Counted from the first letter of the stretch, positions 37,051 to 48,003 are shown. The stretch is DNA of 64,000 bases from Bradyrhizobium tropiciagri (GCF_001189845.1 NZ_LFLZ01000010.1:1-64000); one strand, 5' to 3'. Numbers and translations: made by a program. The notes: generated by a model from the letters alone, not told the origin.

Positions 37051-37579
37051 GTCGTCCGTTGCGCAACATCTGGAGAGGGCATGTACATAGTCGTCAGCGC
37101 CGAGGTCCGCGGATGCGCGCAAAGTGGCATTCGTCGCAACGCGGATAGCAACATGCGTCCGGCGGAGGCGGCAAGGTGCCGGGGCTGGAGGCTGATCACG
37201 CAGTGCATGACTGGTGCGCAGCTTCAATCGCTTTGGTGGGCGCACCCGGTGCAGAGCGCTGGGCCGAAAGCAAGGCGTCGATACTGCAGAGCAGGCGGAC
37301 GCAACAACTCTTCCGGGCACAGATGCCGTAGCGGCGTCGCCGGCACCGTGGCGCTTGTCGAACCGAGCGCGCGAGGCACTACCGTCGAGGACATCTCTGG
37401 CTCTGGCCCGCCCGGGGCGTCTACGTCGATGACGAGTTTTACTGCCTGGTCGGTTTGCACTAAGCGGGCCGGGCAGCCGAGCAGCCGGCCACTTGCTGAT
37501 CAGAACTGATCCTCAATCAACTGAATCTAGATACAAACCTGTGGCGCGGGCGCACGTATTCATGAGGGGACTTTAAAGC
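37051..37579. other. fixB leader, decayed sequence
   Basis: No intact gene. A frame at 37081 starts MYIVVSAEVRGCAQSGIRR, faintly like the FixA N-terminus (MHIVV then AQ and IR), and a second frame near 37186-37330 reads protein-like (for example HDWCAASIALVGAPGAERWA) before a stop. These may be remnants of one or two lost genes; the FixA likeness is weak. Confidence 0.3.
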
Positions 37580-38689
37580 ATGAGCAATGTCACCAAAACG
37601 GCTGTGCCTGCGGCGGCCGGCCGGGCAGCAGCCAAGAAGGAACTGCCGGAGCACTTTAAGGCCTACAAGCATGTCTGGGTTTTCGTCGAGCTGGAGCGCG
37701 GCCAGGTGCATCCGGTTTCCTGGGAGCTCATGGGAGCGGGGCGCAGGCTTGCCGACAAGCTGAAGGTGAATCTCGCCGCGGTCGTTGTCGGCCCGGAGGG
37801 GCAGTCCACCCGTAACGCCGCACTTGAATCCTTTTGCTATGGGGCCGATCTGACCTATCTCGTGAGCGACAACGTTTTGGCGGATTACCGTAATGAATCC
37901 TATACCAAGGCGCTCACCGAACTCGTCAATACCTACAAGCCCGAGATCCTGCTGTTGGGCGCGACCACGCTGGGGCGCGATCTCGCGGGTTCCGTGGCGA
38001 CGACTTTGTCAACGGGACTCACTGCCGACTGCACCGCGCTCGATGTCGACGCCGATGGTTCTCTTGCGGCGACGCGTCCGACCTTTGGCGGCTCGTTACT
38101 CTGCACGATCTATACCTTGAATTATCGTCCGCAGATGGCAACAGTGCGCCCGCGGGTCATGCCGATGCCTGAGCGCGTCGAACGTGATGCTGCCCGTATC
38201 ATCGTCCATCCGCTCGGCCTTGTCGAAGACGATATTGTCACGAAAGTTCTGTCGTTCCTCCCAGATCGTGATTCCGAGACATCAAATCTGGCCTATGCCG
38301 ACGTCGTGGTTGCGGGTGGCTTGGGACTGGGATCGCCTGAGAACTTCCGGCTGGTGCGCGAGCTCGCAACTCTTCTTGGCGCTGAATATGGCTGCTCGCG
38401 TCCTCTGGTGCAGAAGGGGTGGGTTACGTCTGATCGGCAGATCGGTCAGACCGGCAAGACGATCCGGCCAAAGCTCTATATTGCGGCCGGCATTTCCGGC
38501 GCGATCCAGCACCGGGTGGGTGTCGAGGGGGCGGATCTGATCGTCGCCATCAATACTGACAAACGTGCTCCGATCTTCGACTTCGCCCATGTTGCGATCG
38601 TCAGTGATGCCATGCAATTGCTGCCGGCGCTGACGGCGGCATTTCGCGCTCGGCTCTTGCCGAATTCGCGCGCCCGGATCGCGGTCTAG
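37580..38689 (+). CDS. fixB: electron transfer flavoprotein alpha subunit FixB
   Basis: 369-residue FixB, which with FixA forms an electron-bifurcating flavoprotein that passes low-potential electrons toward nitrogenase via FixCX. The C-terminal FAD-binding part shows [52 protein letters not shown] and [20 protein letters not shown], the ETF-alpha signature. The start follows GAGGGGACTTTAAAGC. fixA is not in this window (in Bradyrhizobium it lies elsewhere). fixC follows after a few bases. Confidence 0.97.
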   Translation: MSNVTKTAVPAAAGRAAAKKELPEHFKAYKHVWVFVELERGQVHPVSWELMGAGRRLADKLKVNLAAVVVGPEGQSTRNAALESFCYGADLTYLVSDNVLADYRNESYTKALTELVNTYKPEILLLGATTLGRDLAGSVATTLSTGLTADCTALDVDADGSLAATRPTFGGSLLCTIYTLNYRPQMATVRPRVMPMPERVERDAARIIVHPLGLVEDDIVTKVLSFLPDRDSETSNLAYADVVVAGGLGLGSPENFRLVRELATLLGAEYGCSRPLVQKGWVTSDRQIGQTGKTIRPKLYIAAGISGAIQHRVGVEGADLIVAINTDKRAPIFDFAHVAIVSDAMQLLPALTAAFRARLLPNSRARIAV

Positions 38690-38700
38690 AGGAGATGATG

Positions 38701-40008
38701 ATGATTGAAGAGAGGTTCGATGCCATCGTGGTAGGAGCCGGTATGGCTGGTAACGCGGCGGCGCTGTCCATGGCCAGGCAAGGCATGAAGGTGCTGCAGC
38801 TCGAGCGCGGCGAATATCCTGGATCGAAAAATGTGCAGGGCGCAATCCTCTACGCGGACATGATGGAAAAGCTAATTCCCGAGTTCCGCGAAGAGGCGCC
38901 GCTCGAACGTCATCTGGTTGAACAACGGTTCTGGATGATGGACGACCGCTCGCATGTCGGGATGCATTACCGCTCGGACGACTTCAACGAGGAGCGGCCG
39001 AACCGTTACACGATCATACGCGCGCAGTTTGACAAATGGTTCTCGTCAAAGGTGCGCGAAGCCGGCGCGACCGTGCTCTGCGAGACGACCGTGACGGAGC
39101 TCGTACGGGACGAGCGTGAAAGGATTGTCGGCGTTCGTACAGATCGCCGCGACGGCGAAATACATGCCGATGTCGTCGTGCTCGCTGAAGGGGTCAATGG
39201 TCTGCTTGGGACGCGCGCGGGCCTGCGCGCGCGGCCGACACCCGGTAACGTTGCGCTCGCCGTCAAGGAAATGCACTTCTTGCCTCGCGAGACCATCGAA
39301 GCGCGCTTCAATCTTAAAGGCGAAGAAGGCGTCGTGATCGAGGCGGCGGGCACCATTTCTCGCGGTATGACCGGAATGGGTTTCATCTATGCCAACAAAG
39401 AGTGTATTTCGCTGGGCATCGGTTGTCTCGTCGCCGATTTCCAGCGCACCGGCCAGACGCCCTACGGCTTGCTCGATCAATTCAAAAGGCATCCCTCTGT
39501 GTTGCCTCTGCTAGCAGGTTCCGAAGTCAAGGAATATTCGGCGCATCTCATCCCTGAAGGAGGCTACAAATCGATCCCGCAGCTCTACGGGGAGGGCTGG
39601 GTGGTCGTTGGCGATGCGGCGCAACTCAACAATGCCGTTCATCGCGAGGGGTCCAATCTCGCGATGACCTCAGGTCGCATAGCGGCCGAAGCGATCGGCC
39701 TGGTGAAATCGCGCGGCGAGCCGATGACAGCCACAAATCTGTCGCTCTACAAGAAGATGTTGGATGAGTCCTTCGTCATCAAGGACCTCAAGAAGTACAA
39801 GGATTTGCCGCCCCTGATGCATACTCACTCTCGAAACTTCTTCCTCACCTATCCGCAGCTCATCTCTAAGGCGATGCAAAACTTCGTGCGGGTCGATGGT
39901 ACGCCGAAGATTGAGAAGGAGAAGGCGACCTTGAGATCGTTTGTCAAGGCGCGCTCATGGACCGGTCTGTTCGGCGATGCATGTCGTTTTGCGCGAGCCT
40001 GGCGCTAA
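38701..40008 (+). CDS. fixC: flavoprotein-ubiquinone oxidoreductase FixC
   Basis: 435-residue FAD protein that accepts electrons from FixAB and, with FixX, links to quinone and ferredoxin. The dinucleotide motif is [19 protein letters not shown]. Later segments are [15 protein letters not shown] and [20 protein letters not shown], typical of the ETF-QO family. Three consecutive ATGs follow GAGGAG; I choose the third (38701), which has the best spacing and gives the usual length. Confidence 0.97.
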   Translation: MIEERFDAIVVGAGMAGNAAALSMARQGMKVLQLERGEYPGSKNVQGAILYADMMEKLIPEFREEAPLERHLVEQRFWMMDDRSHVGMHYRSDDFNEERPNRYTIIRAQFDKWFSSKVREAGATVLCETTVTELVRDERERIVGVRTDRRDGEIHADVVVLAEGVNGLLGTRAGLRARPTPGNVALAVKEMHFLPRETIEARFNLKGEEGVVIEAAGTISRGMTGMGFIYANKECISLGIGCLVADFQRTGQTPYGLLDQFKRHPSVLPLLAGSEVKEYSAHLIPEGGYKSIPQLYGEGWVVVGDAAQLNNAVHREGSNLAMTSGRIAAEAIGLVKSRGEPMTATNLSLYKKMLDESFVIKDLKKYKDLPPLMHTHSRNFFLTYPQLISKAMQNFVRVDGTPKIEKEKATLRSFVKARSWTGLFGDACRFARAWR

Positions 40009-40047
40009 CCATTAAAAGTGCGAGTGCCAAGTATGGAAGGACAAAGC

Positions 40048-40344
40048 ATGGATGCCGAACCCTCGGTGCGCGTGGAAGACAAGCTGTATTATAACCGCTA
40101 CCTGGTCGACGTTGGTCGTCCTCACGTCAAGGTTCGCGCGCACACGACCCCATCGTCGGAGCTAGTTGCGCTTTTGAAGGCGTGCCCCGCTCGATGCTAC
40201 GAGCTGAGCGATGAGGGGCGGGTTGAGGTAACCGTCGACGGCTGCATCGAGTGCGGCACCTGCCGGGTGATCGCCGAGCCCACCGGCGATATCCAGTGGA
40301 GTTACCCGCGCGGCGGATATGGGGTGCTGTTCAAGTTTGGCTGA
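40048..40344 (+). CDS. fixX: ferredoxin-like protein FixX
   Basis: 98-residue [4Fe-4S] partner of FixC. Cysteines are in KACPARCYE and [10 protein letters not shown], and the protein ends [13 protein letters not shown] as in the family. ATG 40048, preceded by AAGGACAAAGC, gives the normal 98-residue form and [13 protein letters not shown] near the start. Lack of a cysteine after CRV is normal for many FixX and ETF-QO proteins. Confidence 0.96.
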   Translation: MDAEPSVRVEDKLYYNRYLVDVGRPHVKVRAHTTPSSELVALLKACPARCYELSDEGRVEVTVDGCIECGTCRVIAEPTGDIQWSYPRGGYGVLFKFG

Positions 40345-40526
40345 GGGTAAGGTGAGGATGGAACGAAGCCGTGGTACGATCCGCCCCTAAGCGTCGGAAC
40401 ATTAACATATTCGCGCGTTCCGCCTCTGGCACGGTGCGAGCAATTTGAGCTAGACACGTATCAAGGTAACAGGTGTGGCGATACGGAACGGCGCCACACC
40501 CTGTCGATCGGATGGCAGAGGAGGAA

Positions 40527-41075
40527 TCAGCCCGTTGCCTCGGATGGGCTCGGCCGAACGGCTTCGATAGCGATCGCCACTGACTGGACGATAGCAGCAG
40601 AGCGCACGGCAGTGAGGATCACCTCGGAGCTGACGCCCGCAGCTCTCAGTGTCTTCTCGTGGGCATCGATACAAGCACCGCATCCGTTTATGGCGGAGAC
40701 AGCAAGTGACCATAGCTCGAAATCAGACTTGTCAACACCCGGACTGCCAATCACGTTCATGCGCAGCCGTGGCGGCATTGTCTTGTATTCCGGATTGGAG
40801 GCGAGGTGAACGAAGCGGTAGTAGACATTGTTCATCGCCATCACAGCGGCGGCGGATTTCGCTGCGGCGATCGCCACGGGCGTCATGACGGCGACCGCGG
40901 CGGATTCCATTGCGGCAATTACGTCTGCATTGCGGGTGGCAATTGCGCTCGCCAGCAGAAGCCCGTATTGCCGCTGCGGCGAGAGTGTCTCATCGGCCAT
41001 CATGGAAGTCAGATTGAGCCTGACGTCCTTGGCGAAATCGGGGATCTTTTCGTTCAACTGTTCAATCGACGACAT
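40527..41075 (-). CDS. ahpD: alkyl hydroperoxide reductase AhpD
   Basis: 182-residue alkylhydroperoxidase of the carboxymuconolactone decarboxylase-like fold, which reduces AhpC. The catalytic motif is [10 protein letters not shown] (Cys132, Cys135, His139), with the upstream glutamate in the preceding helix. It follows ahpC after six bases on the same strand. Peroxide defence is useful in nitrogen-fixing bacteroids, and the shared sigma-54 promoter before ahpC suggests NifA control. Confidence 0.95.
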   Translation of the reverse strand: MSSIEQLNEKIPDFAKDVRLNLTSMMADETLSPQRQYGLLLASAIATRNADVIAAMESAAVAVMTPVAIAAAKSAAAVMAMNNVYYRFVHLASNPEYKTMPPRLRMNVIGSPGVDKSDFELWSLAVSAINGCGACIDAHEKTLRAAGVSSEVILTAVRSAAIVQSVAIAIEAVRPSPSEATG

Positions 41076-41081
41076 GCTGCC

Positions 41082-41636
41082 TCAAGCGACCTTCAGGACT
41101 TCGCCGCCGATTTCGCGATTGCAGGGACAGAGCTCGTCGGTTTGGAGAGCGTCCAGCACGCGCAGTGTGTCCTTGGGGCTGCGTCCGACGTTGAGATTGG
41201 TCGCGTAGACGTGCTGGATCGTATTGGCGGGGTCAACAATATAGGTGTAGCGATACGCGACCCCTTCGGGGGAACGCACACCAAGGCCATCGACCAAGGC
41301 CCCCTTCGTGTCGGCAAACTGCCAGATTGGCAGATTTTGCAAGTCGACATGTGAGCGTCGCCACGCAAGCTTGCAGAACTCGTTGTCAGTCGAGCCGCCC
41401 AGTATCACTGCATCGCGGTCAACGAATTCCTTGGAAAGCCTGGCAAACTCGGCGATTTCGGTCGGACAGACGAAGGTAAAGTCCTTGGGATAGAAGAAGA
41501 TGATCTTCCATTTTTCTGGAAAGCTAGCTTCGGTCAATGTCTCGAATGCACTCTGCCCATCTTCTTCGTGCGCGTGAAAGCCAGGCTTCACGCCTGTGAT
41601 CTCGAACGGCGGCAATTGACTTCCAATTCCAAGCAT
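41082..41636 (-). CDS. ahpC: peroxiredoxin AhpC
   Basis: 184-residue 2-Cys peroxiredoxin of the AhpC/AhpE type paired with AhpD. The peroxidatic cysteine is in FTFVCPTEIAEF and the resolving region is ELCPCNREI near the C-terminus. I use ATG 41636 (MLGIGSQLPPFEITG), preceded by GAGGACCGC, although ATGs at 41666 and 41675 would extend the protein. A -24/-12 element lies 48 bp upstream on this strand. Confidence 0.93.
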   Translation of the reverse strand: MLGIGSQLPPFEITGVKPGFHAHEEDGQSAFETLTEASFPEKWKIIFFYPKDFTFVCPTEIAEFARLSKEFVDRDAVILGGSTDNEFCKLAWRRSHVDLQNLPIWQFADTKGALVDGLGVRSPEGVAYRYTYIVDPANTIQHVYATNLNVGRSPKDTLRVLDALQTDELCPCNREIGGEVLKVA

Positions 41637-41683
41637 GCGGTCCTCACACGTTTGTTTTACGGACATGGTGGCCACGCTGGTGA

Positions 41684-41699
41684 AGCAAACGACATGCCA
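41684..41699 (-). promoter_or_regulatory. sigma-54 promoter of ahpCD
   Basis: On the minus strand TGGCATGTCGTTTGCT fits the -24/-12 consensus with correct spacing. I found no perfect TGT-N10-ACA within 150 bp upstream. Confidence 0.85.
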
Positions 41700-42452
41700 T
41701 CAGTTCTCAAGAGCCGATTGTCCTGGTTGTGCCGCGCAGCGGCTTGGCTGCAGGGTTCGCCTCGCGCATTAAGGCCGCTCGAAACGGCACGTTGATCACC
41801 AACCTGCGAGGGTTTGCCGCATCTGAACAGGAATGAAACCTAACCAGGCTCGTTGCGGTGGCAATGAAGGCTTGAAATCAACGTAGCGTCAGGTTGTAAA
41901 GTGTCAACGCACATGCGGCCTATCGTTCTGAGGCGTCATGACTGCGAGGAGAGGCTTCGATATGTCAGGTTCTTTGGTGGTGCGCTGGAGCATGTTGGTG
42001 TGCAGGCATGGCCCGGTCGGCTGTAGCTGATATGAGGACATAAACAGTCGAGACGAAGCAGAATCTGCAGTACAAATGGCAGATACCGGAGGTCCAGCGG
42101 CAATCGGGTGGCCCAGTTTCCGTCCCGAGGTGCCGCATGCGACCTTGGCCGGGAGGATGGCCGAACGGCGCTGCTTTTCGAATGGCAGTTATCCAGCCGT
42201 CGTTTCTCTTGAATTGTTTTGAGGGGTAGCCAGCAATCACCTGTTGCCCTGGGGGCCGGAACGCCCTCTGCAGCAGCCAGGGCTGGGCAGATTTGCGTAA
42301 TGCGCGCTCGGAGCGGGGCGCGATGACAGTCGCTTTTGTTGAATTTGACGATCTTGGCATCCGGCTTTCTTTGGCCGGAGGCTCTGTGATGGGTTGCACC
42401 GAAGCGCGAGCTGGTGCGTCTGTGAAGAGTCATCTCATCAAAGGAGAATGGT
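41700..42452. other. gap between ahpC and the NopD-like gene
   Basis: No gene supported. It holds a tts-like box at 41888. Confidence 0.4.
41888..41917 (+). promoter_or_regulatory. tts-like box upstream of the NopD-like gene
   Basis: GTCAGGTTGTAAAGTGTCAA, sharing GTCAGGTTGT with the boxes at 15419 and 50033. It lies about 565 bp before the effector start, which is long. Confidence 0.5.
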
Positions 42453-45400
42453 GTGGAACCGATCTATAACGATCCGAACTATTGGATGCGCTGGTACGCT
42501 GAGCAGCAGGAGCTGCAGCGCGCGCAACAAGAGGCAGAGGTCGGTCCTTCGGATCGAGCTGGCTTCGAGCAGCAGTTGGGGGGGCTGCAACTCCGTTCCC
42601 CTGAGGAGAGTTCGCCTGAGGCTGGTTCGCCCGACGCTCCGGCCGCACGCTCGCATGGAAATCTGCAGCGCGCGGACATTGGTGGTTCGATGCGGATGCC
42701 CCCAAGGTCCAGCCTGCAAGACAGTTCGTTCAGCAGCACGCGTTACAGCTCGATGCTCCGCACGCTCATCTTAGTTCGGCTGCAAACGATTACCGGTCTG
42801 ACTTGCGGGACAGGCCATTTAGCAGCATGCGCTACGCAGCGCCCTCGGAAGCGCAATCGACGGCTCGGAGGAACGATAAAAAGTCCCGTGGAGTGTTTTC
42901 TAAGGTCAAATCAGGCTTCACCAAATTCTTTGGAGCAAGCCGTCGTGAGAAGGAGGCCGGCGGCCCACCGTCTGATGAACTCTACTCGGAGCTTCGCATC
43001 GACTTTGCAAAGCGCAGTCGCCCGTCCGAAGCGGACCTGGAGCTGATTGAAGAGTTCAAGACGGCATTGGGTAGCGCGAACCGTAAGACCAAGACCATCG
43101 AGAACTACGTGACGGCTCTTCGAATGTTCAGCGAGTTCCTTCGACCCAAAGGCATCACGCTAAAGGACCTGCTTGGCAACGCTGATCGACTAGCTGCCTA
43201 TAAAGATGAATTTATGAAGGTGGCCAGCGCCAACAGCAGGAACTATGTGGGTGGAGCATTGGAAACACTCCGGAATTTGCAGGCTGGAAATCCCATTCCG
43301 GCCCCGGCCTTTGTGAATACACGAGAGCAACCGATGCATCCCCAGGACGAGCGGATGATCCACCAGTTCGCGGAAAACGTCAAAGACTACAGAATTACTC
43401 CCGATGGTACCAGAGGCCGCGGGACTGGAAAGGTCCCGGCTGCTACGATCAAGTCCAATGTGCAGGCGCTCAACACGTTTGCTCGTTGGCTCCGAGCGCA
43501 GAATAAGGGGCCATTGGCTCTTCGGGCGTTCAATGAGCCAAGGTCGCTCGCCGACGACATCGACGAGTACGTCGAAGCTGGCGGTGATGATCGTGACCGC
43601 CTCAGCGCGGCACTATCTCATCTGCGCAGGATCGGGGCTGACGGGCTCCAAGCTGTCGGTGCCGGGGCTCGGTTGATGGGACGCGAAACATTGTCGGCTC
43701 ATCCGGAGGACATCTCCACCATCGATGACTTTTTGACCGACGCTCTGTCCAAGCTTGGATCTGACGCGACCAAGAAAGAGAAAGCCGCCGTTTCAACGAT
43801 GGTTTCCCGGCTACGCTCCTTTAGTGATTGGCTTCAGAGGGAGGGTAGGCCGAGCATCATGGACCGAATCGACGGCAATGCTGCGCAGAAATCGTCATTG
43901 AACGCAGATTATTCGGCATTCAGTAAAGCCACAAAGCGGACAGCCCCACTCGATCTCTTTAGAGAATACCTAGGTCTCGAGCCCCAACAAGGATTTCGTC
44001 CTTACGACGACGACGCCAGTCTCATCGCGGGCCTTGCTAACGAAGAGCTGAGCAAGCTCGACCCGAGTTCCCAGAATAGGAGAAAAACCATTCAAAGTAC
44101 TGCTTCGGCGCAGCGCAAGTTCAGTGATTGGCTCCGCACAGAGGGCAAGGCGAGCATCGCGAGCCGAATCAACGGCAATAATGAGCAGCAACGCTCGCTG
44201 GATGCAGACTACCGGGCTTACGCCGAAGCCAACGGGAAATCTGGCGTGACGCTCAAGAAGCTCAGGCAGTATGTGCAAGTCGTCGAGGCAAACAGAGCGC
44301 TGGGTGTATCCTTTCCTCAGCAAAGAGCAGGCTCGGACTCAACCTCCACCTCGACCTGGATACGAGATTTGCCGACGCCGCCGTCCGACTTCGAGTGGCC
44401 GACGCCTCAGGGCTCCTTTGGGGTGCCCGGTTGGCAGGGACCAGCCGGGTCGAGCTCGACTTGGTCCCCGCAACTGCCGTCCTATTTCGACTTTCCAACG
44501 CCGATGGGCGAGCCAGCTCGGTCCTCAGACATCTATCGGGGTCTCGGTTCTTTGGTTGACCTGCCGTCCACACCGCAGGACATGCGTGACGATGCCCAGT
44601 CAGGGTCGGTGCAGAGACCTCCGTTCTTCATCGGGCCATCGGGTATGCCTCAAGAGCTCGAGGACATCGGATATCTCGTCGGCGAGGATTGGCAGCATGG
44701 CTCCCAGCCGGTGCCGGATTTCCTGCTCGACGTACTGGACAATAGAATGCTGTTGCCGAGTTCGCGAATGGCTCCCCAGCCGGTCTCCATCAATGGGGAG
44801 ACCTACTCCATCACGTTGGGTCCGCGAGGACGCCGCGACGCTCAGCTGATCCATCATCCTGGCCCGTCCTCGGCTCCTAAGGCCGGCGCTTCGGCTGCGA
44901 GTGCCTCTGCCGGCGACCGCAGCGGACGGGTTCTCGGAGCCAGGGAATGGCTGGGCGACGAGCATATCCAGCGGGACTACGAACTCCTGGCGCAGGAGTT
45001 GTGGGAGAGCAATCCAAACCTCGCCGTCAGGACTCGGTTCGTCGATCCTCTCATGGCCTTTCGGGTGGGCCAGGGGACCGATGCCGACGCGCTAACCGCA
45101 TTCCATCGCATTGTCGACGATCGGAATGGCAACGATACAGCCGACTTCCTGTTCTTGCCGGTCAATGATGCCAGCGCCACGGACCTCGATCGCCGCGGCT
45201 CCCATTGGTCGTTGCTGCTGGTGGACCGCCGCGATCGCGACGGGCCGGTTGCCTACCACTACGACTCAGCTCAGGGATACAATGACAGACCTGCAGCAAT
45301 GCTCGCAGCGCGGGTGGGAGCAGATCTGCAAGGTGCCTCCATACGCCAGCAGAGGAACGGCTATGACTGCGGTGTCTTTGTGGTCGACGGTACGCGGGCG

Positions 45401-45496
45401 CTGGTCAGGCGGCTCGCGGCAAGACGGCAGTCAGACCTCAGTCTCACCAATCTCGTCATTGATCGGCAGGCACTGCAAAACCGGCTGAGGGGCTGA
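42453..45496 (+). pseudogene. NopD-like type III effector, C48 SUMO protease, frameshifted
   Basis: Predicted effector of about 1,014 residues after restoring one base near 42752. The start GTG 42453 follows AAAGGAGAATG. The disordered N-terminus carries SSLQDSSFSSTRYSSM; the second frame continues SDLRDRPFSSMRYAAP, a repeat of the same motif, which supports the join. A central region has four repeats resembling phage-integrase SAM-like helices (SEFLR, FARWLRAQ, FSDWLQREG, FSDWLRTEG). The C-terminal ULP1-type peptidase has the triad in GSHWSLLLVD (H), YHYDSAQG (D) and GYDCGVFVVDG (C). This architecture matches NopD, related to XopD. From an internal start the 3' frame alone still spans 897 codons. 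Confidence 0.85.
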
Positions 45497-45785
45497 TATC
45501 GGCCGCGACTGAGTAGCGCCAAGTTGGTTGAACTGCGACTTCTCGCCGGTTGAACGTCCACAATCGGAGCCTTCGCAAAGCATCAAAGCATCAAAGCATC
45601 ATGGTATCTCGTAACGAGGAGCGGAGCCTGGAGCTAGGGCTGTTTTTCAGAGACGGCGAAGGAGCCCGACTTGGCGATTTCGGAGCCGACGTATCCGGCG
45701 GTCGTACAGTCGTCATCAAGCGCTCCAGTAACAGAGTGCCTAAATAGTCGCAGCTGGGAATGAAAGCCCAGCTGCGCGCTAGGCG
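45497..45785. other. gap with short repeat and small open frame
   Basis: Includes three copies of CAAAGCAT. A frame from 45600 (MVSRNEERSLELGLFFRDGE, 49 codons) directly abuts them but has no other support. Confidence 0.35.
45576..45599. repeat. (CAAAGCAT)x3 tandem repeat
   Basis: Three perfect tandem 8-bp copies immediately before an ATG at 45600. Copy number could vary by slippage. Confidence 0.8.
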
Positions 45786-46306
45786 CGTGGAGATATCGCG
45801 CCACCATCGCTGAACGATTTGGTGATCGCAAAATAGCAACGTGCCAATATCACCGGGGAGAGTTCGCCAAGAGGCAAGACATCTAACTAGAACGGCTGTC
45901 AGAAGTGCTACGTCACGAGCGACTGGGTCGACGAATTCGGCGCGTGGGCGGCCGCCCCTTGCTTGCTGCCGGCAAAATGTGCTCATCTCGAGGAGGTCAA
46001 CCAGGTCGCGAAGCGCCCGGAAAGCGATAGCTGCGGTCTTCGCAACTTCATTTGTGTCGAGCTTATAGACAAAGCTGCGCGGCCGACTTGCTCGGAAATC
46101 GAGATTTCTTGCCCTGACGTAATGTCCCCTGTGACCAGGCCGGGTACCGTGTGCGCCCGTCAAGTGTCGCGGATGATGCCGCCGACGCGTACGGCTTGTC
46201 GGGCGAGATCCTGGGCTAAATCGCCCTGTAGCACATCTACATCGTCTGGCCGGTCGAAGACGGCCGCAATATGCTTCCGATCTATCTCATCAAGATTGTC
46301 GCTCAT
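45786..46306 (-). pseudogene. DUF2478 family gene, decayed
   Basis: Pieces of one protein in different minus-strand frames match the DUF2478 family, which accompanies molybdate transport genes. The start is MSDNLDEIDRKHIAAVFDRP with DLARQAVRVGGIIRD. Then SGQEISISEQVGRAA appears in frame after a stop, and finally KLDTNEVAKTAAIAFRALRD, FVDPVARDVALLTAV and SWRTLPGDIGTLLFCDHQIV with WWRD near the end, in another frame. At least two frame changes are needed, so this is a true pseudogene. Its start overlaps the ModC-like gene end by 17 bases. Confidence 0.7.
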
Positions 46307-47506
46307 CGTCGTACTGCGATTGCTGCTCGTTTCTCGTATCGGCACTTATCCGTCGAATACCTCCTGCTGATGTGGAAGGCCCTACGAGCAACCGCTCGGG
46401 GACTGCGACCGGCACGACGCGCGCGACCTCGGCGAATACGTCAATGCCATTGCTGATCCGTAGCGCATCAAAGGAGCGACGCGGGATGCGGGCCAGAAGC
46501 GGTACGCCGGAACGGCCAGTTTCGAGAGCCAGGACCAAGGTGACCTCAGCATCGTCGAACGGCAGAGAGGCTTTGATGCGTGCCGGAAAGACATTGAGGA
46601 TAGAGCTGGCGCGCGGCGGCTCGCACGCGATGCTGACATCGCCGGCTGCGACGCGCAGCCGCAGCTGTGCGCCCGGCCTGAGCGGCGCTCCAGGGATCAA
46701 CAGGCGCGCACCTTTGAGGCGGAGGATAATCAACCCATAGCGCCCGTCATAGCCGCCGACCACGGTATCAAGGCAGACTGCCGCATCGCCGCGCGCGGCA
46801 AGAGCCGGGGCGATCTGAACGACATTGAGTGGCCCGGCCGCAGTCACAACGCCATCTTTCATCATGACGAGATGATCGGCAAAGCGCTCGATGTCAGCCA
46901 TGTCATGGCTGACATAGATCATGGGTAATGGGAGCTCTTCCCGCATGCGCTCGAGATACGACAAGATCTCGCATTTAGCGGAGCGGTCGAGCAAAATGAG
47001 CGGGTCGTCAAGCAAAAGTAGCCGAGGTTGTGCTAGCAGCGCGCTGCCCAGGGCGAGACGCTGTCGCTCGGCGTCAGAAAGATGTGATGGCGAACGCTCG
47101 AGCAGCGGGGTTAGTTCGAGCAATTCGACCACGCCATCAAAATCAATCAGTGTCGGTTTCGATTTCGACGCGTTGAACAGAAGGGTGCGCTTGACGGACA
47201 AATGAGAAAAAAGAATTGGGCGCTGGAATACATAAGCGACCGGACGCAGATGAGGCGGCCGAAAGGTCGTTTGATCTTGCCAAATCTCACCATCGATTGC
47301 GCAAAATCCACCCGGCAGACGCTGCACGCCGGCGATGCAGCGTGCGACCGCGGTCTTGCCGCAGCCAGGCGGGCCGAAAATTGCCGTGACGCCTTTCGCG
47401 GGTACGCTAAATTGGGCACTAACGGGATGTTTGCGATAGAGCCGTTGAAGGCGAATTCGATAAAGCCAGGTTTTGCTTCTCTCACGTGCCCGCGCCTGTT
47501 ATGCAT
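46290..47506 (-). pseudogene. molybdate ABC transporter ATPase ModC-like, frameshifted start
   Basis: ATP-binding subunit of a molybdate-type importer. The P-loop FGPPGCGKTAV and the preceding LYRKHPVSAQFSVPAKGVTA lie in a frame with no start codon; an A-rich stretch near 47472 (GCAAAACC on the coding strand) appears one A short of joining it to ATG 47506 or GTG 47485. The rest is intact: Q-loop FQRPILFSHLSV, signature LSDAERQRLALG, Walker B LLLLDDPLILLD, H-loop YVSHD, and a C-terminal TOBE-like domain. Expected length is about 400 residues. It is followed by the decayed DUF2478 gene, so the transporter locus is degrading. Confidence 0.75.
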
Positions 47507-48003
47507 CTTTCTAAAAAGATCACGAGCAGAATCGCCGCGATCACCATGCCTCCGAGAGTCCAGTCTGTTGCGTTCCAGCGCGGTGTCTCCTCCCCAAGGG
47601 GGCCATAACGCGTGGCTGCGGCATTACAGATCGATGGTGTCACGATAAGCGGCTTGTTGAGTATCTCCGAGCCGTCGATGATCGAGGCAATCGGACGCTG
47701 CCCTGCGCGCTTGCCGATCACGCAGGGAGAGCCCAATTCCAGCATCGTGGAATGCTCAGCCGCCGGGTGGCCGAGGGTGTTCGTTGCAAGCTGAATTGGC
47801 GCCGCTTGTGATGTTTGACGGGAAGGCTGTCGGCTCGCGCCAGAGCTCAAGATTGGCTCTGCGGCCGAAATCCCCTCCCATGACGCCATAGTTTTGGTAG
47901 CAGATGTGAAGGCTACGCCGGCGTCCCAAATCGTGGCTTCTGCGCTCCCGGGTGCAAGCAGCATCAACGTCAGATCGATCAAGATCAACCGGATAAGCCT
48001 CAT
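47482..48003 (-). CDS. unknown protein with signal peptide and C-terminal membrane helix
   Basis: 173-residue protein with an N-terminal hydrophobic segment ending AEA (MRLIRLILIDLTLMLLAPGS) and a C-terminal helix GGMVIAAILLVIFLER. The middle is low in complexity and unlike any family I know. It lies where modA or modB would be expected upstream of the ModC-like gene and overlaps that gene's start, but does not look like either. It may be a remnant or hybrid. Coding confidence is moderate. Confidence 0.45.
   Translation of the reverse strand: MRLIRLILIDLTLMLLAPGSAEATIWDAGVAFTSATKTMASWEGISAAEPILSSGASRQPSRQTSQAAPIQLATNTLGHPAAEHSTMLELGSPCVIGKRAGQRPIASIIDGSEILNKPLIVTPSICNAAATRYGPLGEETPRWNATDWTLGGMVIAAILLVIFLERCITGAGT

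Noticed and set aside
37081..37340. Annotating a fixA pseudogene upstream of fixB
   Set aside because: Only a short N-terminal likeness (MYIVV, AQ, IR) is visible; no later FixA motif could be traced, so it is kept as unassigned leader sequence.
40048..40344. FixX missing a fourth cysteine after CIECGTCRV
   Set aside because: The remaining ligand lies in [14 protein letters not shown] and several FixX proteins have the same pattern.
45591..46163. A 190-codon minus-strand frame as an intact gene
   Set aside because: It is one segment of a decayed DUF2478 gene whose start lies in a different frame.
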